This document shows, in pieces, positions 17,582 to 26,132 of a stretch of 64,000 nt of DNA. The DNA is from Desulfosporosinus fructosivorans (GTDB lineage: Bacteria > Bacillota > Desulfitobacteriia > Desulfitobacteriales > Desulfitobacteriaceae): positions 124,001 to 188,000 of the forward strand of contig NZ_SPQQ01000001.1 in the NCBI RefSeq assembly GCF_004766045.1, in the 5' to 3' direction. Within the stretch, counting starts at the first letter, position 1. Every line of letters begins with the position of its first letter. The position numbers and the translations under genes were made by a program. Below the pieces are notes generated by a model, which did not search any database, was not told where the DNA came from, and saw only the letters and a program-made list of their open reading frames with translations.

Positions 17582-19918
17582 ATGAAGACACGTCATTACA
17601 GGAAGATCATGGCAGTACTGATCATTGGGCTCTTTATGTTACAGCTAATTCCGGCCAGACCAGCTATGGCGGCTGTTGATCAAACGGCTTACTACAATGA
17701 AATTGGCAAAAAATTAGAGGTTATGGCTAATAAGTACAATATACCACCTGCACTCCTCAAAGCCGTTGTTTGGATGGAGAGCGGGTGGAAGCAATATAAA
17801 CTCGATCCAACGACGGGACAACCGTTAACCGATCAACCTTTAATCGGCTATGATGGTATCGGAATTGGGATTATGCAAATTTCTTCTTATAATTCCACGG
17901 ACACAGTGACCATCGAGAGACTCAAGAATGATATCGATTATAATATTGAAGTGGGTTGTCAAATGCTCAACCAGAAGTGGCGAGCAAACCCCAAGATTGG
18001 AAACGGAGACCGCAACGTTTTAGAAAACTGGTACTTTGCCGTGTGGGCCTATAATAGTTGGGGTGCCAGAAATAACCCGAATTTCGCGACGACTAAACCT
18101 GCTTATCAGGACTCGGTCTTTAGTCTTTTGGGACAAAAGTACAATAGCGCCATTAAGTTCGCCCCAGGAGCCACAAAAATCTCCAAAGATCTTTTACCTC
18201 CTGTAAATCCTCCCAGCCTCCAAAGTCGCTGGAGTACGCCTTCACCGACCCATGCAGGGGACCTTGTGATCGACGGGAATCTCTTAATTTCGTCCGGCGG
18301 GGGCCCTGGTGCGGATGCAGCCAATGGGGACTATTGGCAGAACTATGCTCGCTGGGGTTCGTATTATGCCTTAGGATTTTATAACACCGCCTTTAATAGC
18401 CCGTTAGTCACGGATAAAGCGACTGTCTCACAGAAAATCCTTAGCTCCTATAGCAAACTCTTAGAGGAAGCGGATGCTTTAGCCCTTGAGCGTAAAGATT
18501 CTTCGTACGCCACGGCAGCTAAATACTACTGGACTGTCCTAGAAGGTCCGAGCCTTAATGCGGGGCTTGCTGAACGGGCCAGAATTGGTCTGCAGAGTTC
18601 ACTCAGTAAACTCTTAATTGAAACAGATAAATTATCTCTCGCAGGAACAGGGAGCTCTCTTACAAGCGCTGTTCAATACTATTGTATCTTGTTACTGGGG
18701 CAGAACTCGGATGCCAACCTCGTGGCACAGGCAAAAACGGGCCTGCTTGGCGCCTATGTTAAACTCTTAGCTGAAGCGGATAAATTAGCTTTGGTAGGGA
18801 CCGACTCCGCAAACGCCAGTGCTGCTCAATACTATTTAACAGTACAACAGGGGCCGATCTTAGATGCTGCCCTTACAGAACGGGCTAAAATAGGCTACCA
18901 AAAAACCTGTACACCCATATCAAATCCACCCTCGACCCCACCCATAACCCCACCCACAACTCCACCCCCAACCTCACCGCCAACTACAAACCAGCCTGAT
19001 GCAGTGAGCATTACTCGTCTAGCGGGGATGCGGGCTGAAGACACGGCGATCATGATATCTAAAGAAGGGTGGGCTGACAAGTCTTCCCCCGTTGTACTGC
19101 TTGCTCGAGTAGACCGTTTTCAAGACGCTTTGGCAGCGGCCCCTCTAGCCAAGAAACTCAAAGCACCTTTGCTTTTAACGTCGACTAGTAAGCTTGATAA
19201 CGTCGTCTTACAAGAACTGAAAAGACTTGCCCCGGGCGGTAAAGTCTACGTCATTGGTGGAGAAGGCGCGATATCTAAGACGGTTACTAACGCGATTGTT
19301 GGAGCTGATCTTACGTTCGAGCGAATTTCTGGTAACACGGCAGCCGATACAGCGGCAGCGATTGCCAGGAAAATCGGCCCCAACATACAGGTGATCCTAG
19401 CATCGAGTACAAGTTTTCCAGACGCCCTATCAGCGTCTGCCCCAGCAGCAGCTTTGGGAATTCCTATCCTCTTAACAGACCAGGGAACGTTACCCGAATC
19501 CACCAAACAAGTATTAAAAGACTTCAAGGTCACTAAGACTTATATTGTTGGAGGGAAATTTGCCATCTCCGCTGCATTTGACAGCGCGGGAGGTGCTCTG
19601 GCAAGCTATGGCCCCTTACGCTTGGCTGGGCAAACAAAATATGATACGATGTTACAAATTGTGAAGCATTTTAACCAAGATCCCAAATCAATCGTCATCG
19701 CCACGGGAGAAACTTTTGCAGATGGCTTAACTGGTGGTGCTTTTGCAGCGCTAAGTGGGAGTCCCATGCTCTTAATCCCAAAAGAGGGCGTCAATGTGGA
19801 TACTCAAGCCTTCTTAACTAGTTTAAGCGGCAAGACAACCAAAACATATATTTTAGGTGGAACAGGGGTAATTTGTAGTAATAACGAGAAACTTATAGGG
19901 GATATCTTAGCTCATTAA
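17582..19918 (+). CDS. Secreted transglycosylase-like protein with three CWB2 modules
   Basis: The 778-residue product has a signal peptide (1-30) and a lytic transglycosylase-type domain (about 36-190). The probable catalytic Glu66 is in LLKAVVWMESGW, followed by IGIMQISSYN. Next come three alpha-helical repeats of about 58 residues (about 280-440), a proline/threonine linker (443-473) and three CWB2 modules (475-778). The modules contain the LLL/ILL-type core PLLLTS, PILLTD and PMLLIP. CWB2 binds anionic wall polymer noncovalently. Start 17582 is chosen for a clean signal peptide; GTG 17519 would add 21 non-signal residues. It likely trims peptidoglycan while anchored to the wall. Confidence 0.88.
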   Translation: MKTRHYRKIMAVLIIGLFMLQLIPARPAMAAVDQTAYYNEIGKKLEVMANKYNIPPALLKAVVWMESGWKQYKLDPTTGQPLTDQPLIGYDGIGIGIMQISSYNSTDTVTIERLKNDIDYNIEVGCQMLNQKWRANPKIGNGDRNVLENWYFAVWAYNSWGARNNPNFATTKPAYQDSVFSLLGQKYNSAIKFAPGATKISKDLLPPVNPPSLQSRWSTPSPTHAGDLVIDGNLLISSGGGPGADAANGDYWQNYARWGSYYALGFYNTAFNSPLVTDKATVSQKILSSYSKLLEEADALALERKDSSYATAAKYYWTVLEGPSLNAGLAERARIGLQSSLSKLLIETDKLSLAGTGSSLTSAVQYYCILLLGQNSDANLVAQAKTGLLGAYVKLLAEADKLALVGTDSANASAAQYYLTVQQGPILDAALTERAKIGYQKTCTPISNPPSTPPITPPTTPPPTSPPTTNQPDAVSITRLAGMRAEDTAIMISKEGWADKSSPVVLLARVDRFQDALAAAPLAKKLKAPLLLTSTSKLDNVVLQELKRLAPGGKVYVIGGEGAISKTVTNAIVGADLTFERISGNTAADTAAAIARKIGPNIQVILASSTSFPDALSASAPAAALGIPILLTDQGTLPESTKQVLKDFKVTKTYIVGGKFAISAAFDSAGGALASYGPLRLAGQTKYDTMLQIVKHFNQDPKSIVIATGETFADGLTGGAFAALSGSPMLLIPKEGVNVDTQAFLTSLSGKTTKTYILGGTGVICSNNEKLIGDILAH

Positions 19919-19946
19919 TCCCCTAATTGGCAGAGGATGGACGGCA

Positions 19947-21257
19947 TTGGATAAATGGTATAGACTAACACGGCATAAATTAACACTACTCTTGTTTCTT
20001 ATCGCCTTAATCGCAGAGCTTCTCTATATTAAATCGTACAATGTAAGCTACTATATTTCTCCCGATGGATTTCTCTATTCCAACATTACCGAGAATTTTC
20101 TTCAGGGCAAAGGGCTTATGAATACGCTGAATTTCGTCCAGGGGGATGACGGGGTCGTAAGGGCAATTGCCAAAACACGGGATTATGTGGTAGGCCCAGT
20201 TTATCCCATGCTCCTAGCCTTGGTCTACGGAGTGTTTGGCTTTAAAAGTTACGGCATGGTCATCCTTGTTCTGCACGCTGTGCTCGGTGCTGGTAGTGCG
20301 GTGTTTGCTTATAAAGCCGGGGAACTCTTGTTTGGTAAAGGGTATGCTTGGACCCCCTATGGGTTGACCCTAGGCTATCCTTTATTTGCGTTTTGGGGAA
20401 TGTATGTCCTCACAGAGGCGACCTTTGTTTTTTCAATCTCGCTTTTCCTATATCTCTCGGCTCTCTATGCCGAAGAGTGGAATCGGCCAAAAATCAAGAC
20501 TCTCCTGCTCTTAGGGGCAGCCATCGGGATTTCTAATCTCGTGCGTCCGTTTCTGTTGCTTTACTTCCCGGTCTTGGGTTTTTGGATCTTGTGGACCCAG
20601 CGTTGGCGTTGGAAAATCGCTCTGCGAGATTTCGCTATCATCGTAATGATGACGGCTGTCGTTATGAGTCCTTGGTGGATCCGCAACGAGATAAAATACC
20701 ATCAGTTTATTTCGGTCTCAAATTATGGTTCCTATGAGTTTTACGTAGGTAATAACCCATTGTCTATTACTGACGAGTACTTCTATTTTGCTCAACCAAG
20801 CTATGACCCAGAAGTAAAAGCCCGTATTGAAAAATTGCCGATCTTAGAGCAAGAAAAGGAATATAAACAATTAGGTATGTCTTATATTCTGCAGCATCCT
20901 ATCCAGTTTCTGCAGCGGACACTAGACAAAGAAAAGAACCTCTTCTGGCAACCTATTACTCATAATGACGGACAATTCTATAAGATGCAGGGGTATACCC
21001 TGGACAAATGGTATCTGTTATTGGGATTGCTTGGAGTATTCTTGAGCTTAATATATCTAAGGAAATACAGTTTCTTGTTGCTATTTACGATCTATTATAG
21101 TTTCATCGTGAGTATGATCACGGTGGTACCTGGCGCTCGCTATCGCCTGCCAGTGATGCCGGCGATGATCCTCTTGGGATCTTTAGTTGTGGTTATAGCC
21201 CTAAAGGGTATAGCAAAACTATCAAGCGCCAAGAGGCGAAAAGGTAGGAGGGCCTAA
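19947..21257 (+). CDS. GT39/ArnT-like membrane glycosyltransferase
   Basis: This 436-residue protein has about ten membrane segments. An acidic pair in the first outer loop (YISPDGFLYSNITENFLQGKG) and VGPVYPMLLALVYGVFG resemble polyprenyl-phosphate-dependent GT39/GT83 transferases. These use a lipid-phosphate sugar outside the membrane to modify a protein, lipid or polymer. The TTG start at 19947 has GAGGATG upstream. The next gene begins at the base after its stop. The DUF2304 and GT2 neighbours would supply the lipid-linked sugar donor. Confidence 0.75.
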   Translation: MDKWYRLTRHKLTLLLFLIALIAELLYIKSYNVSYYISPDGFLYSNITENFLQGKGLMNTLNFVQGDDGVVRAIAKTRDYVVGPVYPMLLALVYGVFGFKSYGMVILVLHAVLGAGSAVFAYKAGELLFGKGYAWTPYGLTLGYPLFAFWGMYVLTEATFVFSISLFLYLSALYAEEWNRPKIKTLLLLGAAIGISNLVRPFLLLYFPVLGFWILWTQRWRWKIALRDFAIIVMMTAVVMSPWWIRNEIKYHQFISVSNYGSYEFYVGNNPLSITDEYFYFAQPSYDPEVKARIEKLPILEQEKEYKQLGMSYILQHPIQFLQRTLDKEKNLFWQPITHNDGQFYKMQGYTLDKWYLLLGLLGVFLSLIYLRKYSFLLLFTIYYSFIVSMITVVPGARYRLPVMPAMILLGSLVVVIALKGIAKLSSAKRRKGRRA

Positions 21258-21668
21258 ATGACACGCGTTCAAATTGTCGTTTTTATTGTGAGCGTACTTG
21301 TAACCGGATTTATCGTAGAAAAAGTCCGGCGTCGAAGCTTGGCCGTTGAGTATTCTCTGATTTGGATTGTTGCAGGGTTAGGCATGATCTTCTTTTCCCT
21401 TTGGAAAAACGGGATAGAGTATTTAGCCGATTTGATGGGAATTTATTATGCCCCTTCCGCGATTTTCGTGGTTTTTGGGGTGTTAGTTTTTGTCTTATGT
21501 ATTCATTTTTCCCTAGCAATTTCTAAGTTAAGTTCTAACAATCGAGTTTTGGTTCAACGGATCGCCCTTCTTGAGGATGAATTTAATGAGAGAACGATGT
21601 CCTGCCCCGAAGAGGGAAAACGGGGGATGAACACGACTTCGAGCTCTCACATTGAAAAACACGAGTAG
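21258..21668 (+). CDS. DUF2304 membrane protein
   Basis: The 136-residue protein has three hydrophobic segments (about 4-22, 32-49 and 66-92) and an R-R-R-S-L-x-x-E-Y-S turn typical of DUF2304. Members are found beside GT2 polyprenyl-phosphate glycosyltransferases, as here. Its ATG directly abuts the stop of the GT39-like gene. It probably helps membrane docking or export of the lipid-linked sugar; this is inferred from context. The hydrophilic tail after residue 95 is not conserved in my recollection of the family. Confidence 0.8.
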   Translation: MTRVQIVVFIVSVLVTGFIVEKVRRRSLAVEYSLIWIVAGLGMIFFSLWKNGIEYLADLMGIYYAPSAIFVVFGVLVFVLCIHFSLAISKLSSNNRVLVQRIALLEDEFNERTMSCPEEGKRGMNTTSSSHIEKHE

Positions 21669-21687
21669 GTACACGATGATCGTGCCC
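21668..21687. repeat. Imperfect CACGAT-ATCGTG palindrome
   Basis: GGTACACGATGATCGTGCCC is a near-perfect palindrome overlapping the stop region of the DUF2304 gene. It belongs to the same family as the elements at 27300, 53590 and 53634. Confidence 0.6.
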
Positions 21688-21718
21688 TCCTTGTTAAGGA
21701 CGTGTATGACGAAATACT

Positions 21719-22426
21719 ATGAACACAATTTTAGCGATAGTTCCCGCCCTCAATGAGGTAGATAACATTGGTAGCGTTGTTCAGAATCTTAAAAGCACTG
21801 CACCTTGGCTCGATGTGCTCGTTATAGATGATGGCTCGACTGATCAAACCGCAGAGGTTGCACGTGCGCATGGGGCGAAGGTAATCTCTTTGCCAGTTAA
21901 CCTTGGAATTGGAGGCGCAGTCCAAACGGGGTTTCTTTATGCTGTGAAGAATCACTATGATGTGGCGTTACAAGTTGATGGAGATGGGCAGCATAGAGCA
22001 GCGGAAATCGAGAAATTAATAGCTCCTATACTTATCGGGGAGGCGGATGTCACGATTGGGTCTCGCTTTTTAGTGAAAACGTCGTATAAATCGCCTTGGC
22101 CTCGGCGCTTCGGGATTTATTTCCTCAGTAAGACAATTCAGTCCGTCGTTCGCAAGAGGTATACAGATCCTACGTCCGGATTTCGGGCCTATAATCAAAA
22201 GGCTCTGCGAGTAGTGTCTATGCATTATTCTACAGATTATCCTGAACCCGATTCGATTGTAACCTTGGTTAAGAACAGATTAAGGGTGATAGAGATTTCG
22301 GTTGAGATGGATGCGCGGTTGTCTGGAAGTTCGTCTATTACTCCGTTTAAGAGCGGGTATTATATGTTTAAGGTGAGTTTGGCGATTATACTTAACTCGA
22401 TGATGAGTAGGATTTGGCGCGAATAG
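21719..22426 (+). CDS. Glycosyltransferase family 2 (polyprenyl-phosphate mannosyl/glucosyl transferase-like)
   Basis: The 235-residue GT-A enzyme starts TILAIVPALNEVDNIGSVVQNL. It contains VLVIDDGSTDQTAEVA near 33, NLGIGGAVQTGFLYA near 62 and the metal-binding region LQVDGDGQHRAAEI near 85. It resembles dolichyl-phosphate mannosyltransferase DPM1, which makes polyprenyl-phosphate sugar from a nucleotide sugar on the cytoplasmic side. It would feed the GT39-like enzyme two genes upstream. No strong ribosome site precedes ATG 21719. The palindromic repeat block starts 19 bp after its stop. Confidence 0.88.
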   Translation: MNTILAIVPALNEVDNIGSVVQNLKSTAPWLDVLVIDDGSTDQTAEVARAHGAKVISLPVNLGIGGAVQTGFLYAVKNHYDVALQVDGDGQHRAAEIEKLIAPILIGEADVTIGSRFLVKTSYKSPWPRRFGIYFLSKTIQSVVRKRYTDPTSGFRAYNQKALRVVSMHYSTDYPEPDSIVTLVKNRLRVIEISVEMDARLSGSSSITPFKSGYYMFKVSLAIILNSMMSRIWRE

Positions 22427-22444
22427 AAGGAGCTTTTTGTACAC

Positions 22445-23278
22445 TCGCTCCTGGGACTGGGCCCGCCGGGAGGAGCGCTTTCTGCACGCGGATGCTCGTT
22501 ACGCCGCTGACAAGCTGGACGGTTCGCGAGCGCGTCCGAAACCTCAGGGATGTTCTGCATGTGAACCTGCGGCGCGCTACGGGACGCGAACCGTCGGAGC
22601 TTGTCTGGACCGCGGCTTCACTAAAGCAATCCGCTTAGCAGAAAGCGCTCCTCCTGGGGTTGGGCACGGGGGAGCGGAGACGCTTGGTAGAAAGGCGCTC
22701 CTGGGGCTAGGTCCGACGGGAGGAGCGCTTTCTGCACGCGGATGCTCGTTACGCCGCTGACAAGCTGGACGGTTCGCGAGCGCGTCCGAAACCTCAGGGA
22801 TGTTCTGCATGTGAACCTGCGGCGCGCTACGGGACGCGAACCGTCGGAGCTTGTCTGGACCGCGGCTTCACTAAAGCAATCCGCTTAGCAGAAAGCGCTC
22901 CTCCTGGGGTTGGGCACGGGGGAGCGGAGACGCTTGGTAGAAAGGCGCTCCTGGGGCTAGGTCCGACGGGAGGAGCGCTTTCTGCACGCGGATGCTCGTT
23001 ACGCCGCTGACAAGCTGGACGGTTCGCGAGCGCGTCCGAAACCTCAGGGATGTTCTGCATGTGAACCTGCGGCGCGCTACGGGACGCGAACCGTCGGAGC
23101 TTGTCTGGACCGCGGCTTCACTAAAGCAATCCGCTTAGCAGAAAGCGCTCCTCCGGAGTTTGGAACGGGGGCACGGGGGAGCGGGGGCGCTTGGTAGAAA
23201 GGCGCTCCTTGGGCTGGGCTCGACGGGAGGAGCGCTTTCTGCACGCGGATGCTCGTTGCGCCGCTGACAAGCTAGTTC
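22445..23278. repeat. GC-rich palindromic tandem repeat, 250-bp period, 3.3 copies
   Basis: Copies start at 22445, 22695, 22945 and 23202; copies 2 and 3 are almost identical, and copy 4 is cut off at about 23278. Within each copy GGAGCGCTTTCTGC (22722-22735 in copy 2) pairs exactly with GCAGAAAGCGCTCC (22888-22901). An inner pair CAAGCTGGACGGTTCGCG / CGCGAACCGTCGGAGCTTG (22761-22778 and 22835-22853) makes a long cruciform-capable core. A competing hairpin joins GCGCTCCT at the copy start to AGGAGCGC 26 bases on. Frames through the block encode no recognisable protein. GC content is far above that of neighbouring genes. Confidence 0.9.
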
Positions 23279-23342
23279 TATGATTTTGCTTGTCCGAAGG
23301 TTATTATTTGTGGACCGCTTTTTCAATTTTATACAACCCAAG

Positions 23343-23382
23343 CTTGTCCCAAATACGACAACGTTTTCGTATTTGGGACAAG
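23343..23382. repeat. Perfect 16-bp-arm hairpin at the junction of repeat block and broken ATPase
   Basis: CTTGTCCCAAATACGA (23343-23358) is exactly complementary to 23367-23382 with an 8-base spacer. It sits between the truncated fourth repeat copy and the first recognisable codon of the ATPase fragment. It may be a mobile-element end or a scar; it has no T-run after it. Confidence 0.7.
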
Positions 23383-23390
23383 CCTCCTCA

Positions 23391-24548
23391 AATTTGGAGG
23401 AATTATTTGAGGGAGTGATTGAACCTCAAAGAATCATTGATATGTTGGGAGCGTTGCATGGCAAGAGAATCATCCCTGAAAAAACATTACTAATATTCGA
23501 TGAAGTGCAAGAAATTCCTCGTGCTTTGACAGCACTTAAATACTTTGCGGAAAACGCACCCGAATATCCTATTTGCTGTGCTGGTTCACTGCTGGGGGTT
23601 ACACTTCATAAAGGAACATCATTCCCTGTGGGTAAGGTAGAATTTTTAACATTACAACCACTAACCTTTGAGGAATTTTTAATAGCTAACGGCGAGGAGA
23701 TTCTTTGTGAATATATCAGAAAATCAGACCTTGCCCCGCTACCACAAGCTTTTGTAGATAAACTTTATGATTTCTTAAAGCTATACTTTGTTATTGGAGG
23801 TATGCCTGCTGCAGTTCAGATATGGCTTGATGAACGAGATTTTAGCAAGGTAGAGGAGAAACAACTTGCAATCCTTGAAACCTATACACAAGACTTTTCA
23901 AAACATGCACCATCCTCTATAGTGCCTAAGCTTAGATATCTATGGAACAGTATTCCATCACAGCTGGCCAAGGAAAACAAAAAGTTTATTTACGGGTTGG
24001 TCAAGGAAGGTGCAAGAGCAAGAGAATATGAGGACGCACTTCTTTGGCTTCTGGACAGTGGACTAGTTAGGCGAGTGGGTAGAATAAAAAAGGGAGCATT
24101 ACCATTAAAGGGATATGAGGATTTGAAGGCATTTAAATTATATCATCTTGATATTGGACTATTACGAGTGATGAGTGAGCTTTCACCACAGGCGATCACA
24201 CAAAGTATTAGAATATTTGAGGAGTTCAAGGGTGCACTTACTGAACAATATGCTCTTCAGGAGTTGTCTTCGTTGCATAGTATAAGAACTATTTATTATT
24301 GGACATCTGAGGGCACTGCCGAGGTAGATTTTGTTTTTTCTGACGGTTTAAGGGTAATCCCCTTAGAGGTAAAAGCGAGCGGAAATACACAAGCGCGTAG
24401 CCTAAAGGTCTATCGGGAAAAATATGATCCGAAACTTGCCATTCGCACGTCACTAGCTAATCTTCGTTATGATGAGGGTCTCTTCAATATACCTCTCTAT
24501 GTGTTATGGAGTTTTGATAATTATATAGCGTTGATTGATTTGGATTAA
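23391..24548 (+). pseudogene. DUF4143 AAA ATPase, N-terminal P-loop deleted
   Basis: From NLEELFEGVIEPQRIID onward the 385-residue reading matches the AAA_14/DUF4143 ATPase family. It has Walker B-like LLIFDEVQEIPRAL, the sensor CAGSLLGVTL, TSFPVGKVEFLTLQPLTFEEFL, and a C-terminal nuclease-like fold with VDFVF...PLEVKAS. The family normally begins about 60-70 residues earlier with a G-x-R-x-x-G-K-[ST] loop, which is absent. The in-frame codons from 23280 to 23390 come from repeat and hairpin DNA. It is therefore a 5'-truncated gene. An intact relative is at 29255. Confidence 0.85.
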
Positions 24549-24607
24549 TACTAACAGAAGATTGCTCCCTACGGTGGATTAGCCTAATACATAATGGTAT
24601 AATATGG

Positions 24608-24775
24608 TATGAGCGCTGGATTGTTCACCCCATTGATCAGACGGTTATGGTTTTCTATTTAGGAGATGACCGTCAATATGGCAAGCCTGGCATTTTCACA
24701 GAGGATAGCCAATTGAAGAGCAGAGTCTTCGCTGACCTTGAAATTAATTTGCAGCAAGTTTTCGCTAGTCCATGA
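24608..24775 (+). pseudogene. C-terminal remnant of a Uma2-family endonuclease gene
   Basis: The frame YERWIVHPIDQTVMVFYLGD to a TGA at 24773 matches the C-terminal strand-rich end of Uma2 (DUF820) proteins. It contains the characteristic WIVHP and ends LEINLQQVFAS. Only about 55 codons remain, with no start and no catalytic core upstream. It is a decayed accessory gene between the broken ATPase and the coiled-coil gene. Confidence 0.65.
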
Positions 24776-24854
24776 TAAATGTCATCCATGATGATTTGAT
24801 CAACTGGCTATGATATAATTGACTAACTACTGAGATAGAATGAGGGGGATAGGA

Positions 24855-25358
24855 ATGGAAGAAAAAATTCTTCAGGCTATTGAAGGTCTTAAAAACGATA
24901 TGGATCACAAATTTGATAAGTTATCCGAGAAGGTAGACAACCAAGGGAGTCAGATCGATAAGTTATCCGAGAAGGTAGACAACCAAGGGAGTCAGATCGA
25001 TAAGTTATCCGAGAAGGTAGACAACCAAGGAAGTCAGATCGATAAGTTATCCGAGAAGGTAGACAACCAAGGGAGTCAGATCGATAAATTATCCGAGAAG
25101 GTAGACAACCAAGGAAGTCAGATCGATAAGTTATCCGAGAAGGTAGATCATCAAGGGAGTCAGATTAAAGAAAATACACAGATATTAAAGGCGTTGGAAC
25201 ACTTAGCCCAAGTCAATAAAGCAGAACACGATAAAATGTCGTTTAATATAGCAGAGATAAGTGGAGAAATTAAGGCAATTAGAAAAGACTTATCAAACGT
25301 TGAGATAATCACAGCAAGTAATTGGGGTGACCTTGCAAAGCTTAAATCTGTAAAGTGA
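24855..25358 (+). CDS. Coiled-coil protein with six identical 14-residue repeats
   Basis: The 167-residue hydrophilic protein starts MEEKILQAIEGLKNDMDHKFDKL. It continues as six tandem DKLSEKVDNQGSQI units, which have heptad-like spacing and predict a long coiled coil. A C-terminal segment (NIAEISGEIKAIRKDLSNVE) follows. No catalytic motif or signal peptide is seen. ATG 24855 is preferred to 24840 because GAGGGGG precedes it by six bases. A shorter relative without the repeats lies at 52662. Function is unknown; copy number of the repeat is likely to vary between strains. Confidence 0.75.
   Translation: MEEKILQAIEGLKNDMDHKFDKLSEKVDNQGSQIDKLSEKVDNQGSQIDKLSEKVDNQGSQIDKLSEKVDNQGSQIDKLSEKVDNQGSQIDKLSEKVDHQGSQIKENTQILKALEHLAQVNKAEHDKMSFNIAEISGEIKAIRKDLSNVEIITASNWGDLAKLKSVK
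24915..25166 (+). repeat. Six tandem 42-bp repeats inside the coiled-coil gene
   Basis: Units begin at 24915, 24957, 24999, 25041, 25083 and 25125. The first five differ by one or two bases, while the last has several changes. Being a multiple of three, gain or loss of units keeps the frame. Confidence 0.95.
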
Positions 25359-25368
25359 AAATAAGTGT

Positions 25369-25417
25369 AAATAAAGTGCGAGATCGTAGGAGAATCCTGC
25401 GATGTCGCACTTTATTT
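25369..25417. terminator. Terminator hairpin after the coiled-coil gene
   Basis: AAATAAAGTGCGA pairs with TCGCACTTTATTT at the base, and the inner arms (GATCGTAGGA / TCCTGCGATG) nearly complete the stem. It is A/T flanked on both sides, so it could serve both the coiled-coil gene and the convergent hicBA operon. Confidence 0.75.
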
Positions 25418-25516
25418 ACAGAACAATTTGTCATTATAATGGAAATCAGTCAGGCGGAGTATCTAGGTTGCTATAGCTGCACTTTTCACAGTGTGGGGAC
25501 ATAACTAGGTAAGTGC

Positions 25517-25747
25517 TTAATTCTTCCGGAGCACCTCATATTCTTCATCGGATATCCCGATATCCTTGAGGATTGCTTTAATCAGTCCGCGCTTAAGATC
25601 TTTGTTGTGCATAGGAATGACGGTGTTCTTGCCATCTTTCTGGTGGCTGAAAAATTTGTGACTACCCGTTTGTCGTATCTCATCAAACCCTAATTGCTTT
25701 AGGATTGCCACCATTTCTTTGGATGAGATGATTGTTAATTTGCTCAT
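25517..25747 (-). CDS. hicA: HicA-family mRNA interferase toxin
   Basis: The 76-residue protein matches HicA/YcfA toxins, small double-stranded-RNA-binding-fold ribonucleases. The conserved glycine-serine-histidine of IRQTGSHKFFSH carries the catalytic His, and the VIPMHNKDLKRGLIKAILKDIGIS tail is typical. It lies two bases downstream of hicB on the same strand, so the antitoxin is translated first, the reverse of the classical hicA-hicB order. It is expected to cleave mRNA when HicB is lost. Confidence 0.92.
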   Translation of the reverse strand: MSKLTIISSKEMVAILKQLGFDEIRQTGSHKFFSHQKDGKNTVIPMHNKDLKRGLIKAILKDIGISDEEYEVLRKN

Positions 25748-25749
25748 GG

Positions 25750-25977
25750 TTAGATAACCAACTCAAATTGTTTAGCTTCGATAAAGTTCGGATTAAAGAC
25801 TTGGATTCCGTCTTTGGCATGGACCTCTAAACACAATTTGATTGCTTCATCAATATTTGCCATTATTTCAGCGATCGTATCTCCTTGGGTATGGCAACCT
25901 TTTAATTCTGGGACAGTCGCAATATACCCTCCATCTTCATCTTTTTCAATGAGCACCGTAAAATTATATTTTTTCAT
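25750..25977 (-). CDS. hicB: HicB-family antitoxin
   Basis: The 75-residue protein has the HicB N-terminal fold: YNFTVLIEKDEDGGYIATVPELKGCHTQGDTIAEIMANIDEAI. It lacks an obvious separate DNA-binding tail, ending at QFELVI, so repression may be weak or need the complex. It precedes hicA with a 2-bp gap. AAAGGGGG lies upstream of its ATG. It neutralises HicA by direct binding. Confidence 0.9.
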   Translation of the reverse strand: MKKYNFTVLIEKDEDGGYIATVPELKGCHTQGDTIAEIMANIDEAIKLCLEVHAKDGIQVFNPNFIEAKQFELVI

Positions 25978-26031
25978 AAGGTTACCCCCTTTAATAAAAT
26001 AGGTAAGGCCAGATCAAAAATACATTAACTA

Positions 26032-26041
26032 TAGTATACTA
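26032..26041. promoter_or_regulatory. Possible hicBA promoter/operator palindrome
   Basis: TAGTATACTA is a 10-bp palindrome 55 bp upstream of hicB. It contains a TATACT-type -10 box on each strand. HicB proteins commonly bind palindromes at their own promoter; binding here is inference only. Confidence 0.35.
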
Positions 26042-26132
26042 AATATTAAGGAAAATTACCATATTATTCCTAATCGCCTATTCTAAAGTCGCAACACCCT
26101 ATTTTTGATGTTAAGAACAGAACACAACGTGC

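Noticed and set aside
22437..23060. Open frames on both strands in the 250-bp repeats (about 75-107 codons, repeated identical translations)
   Set aside because: They recur only because the DNA repeats. GC-rich repeats carry few stops; there is no ribosome site, and the translations (PACQRRNEHPRAESAPP type) match no family.
24915..25166. Regularly spaced 42-bp repeats as a CRISPR array
   Set aside because: Units are directly adjacent with no spacers and encode an in-frame protein repeat.
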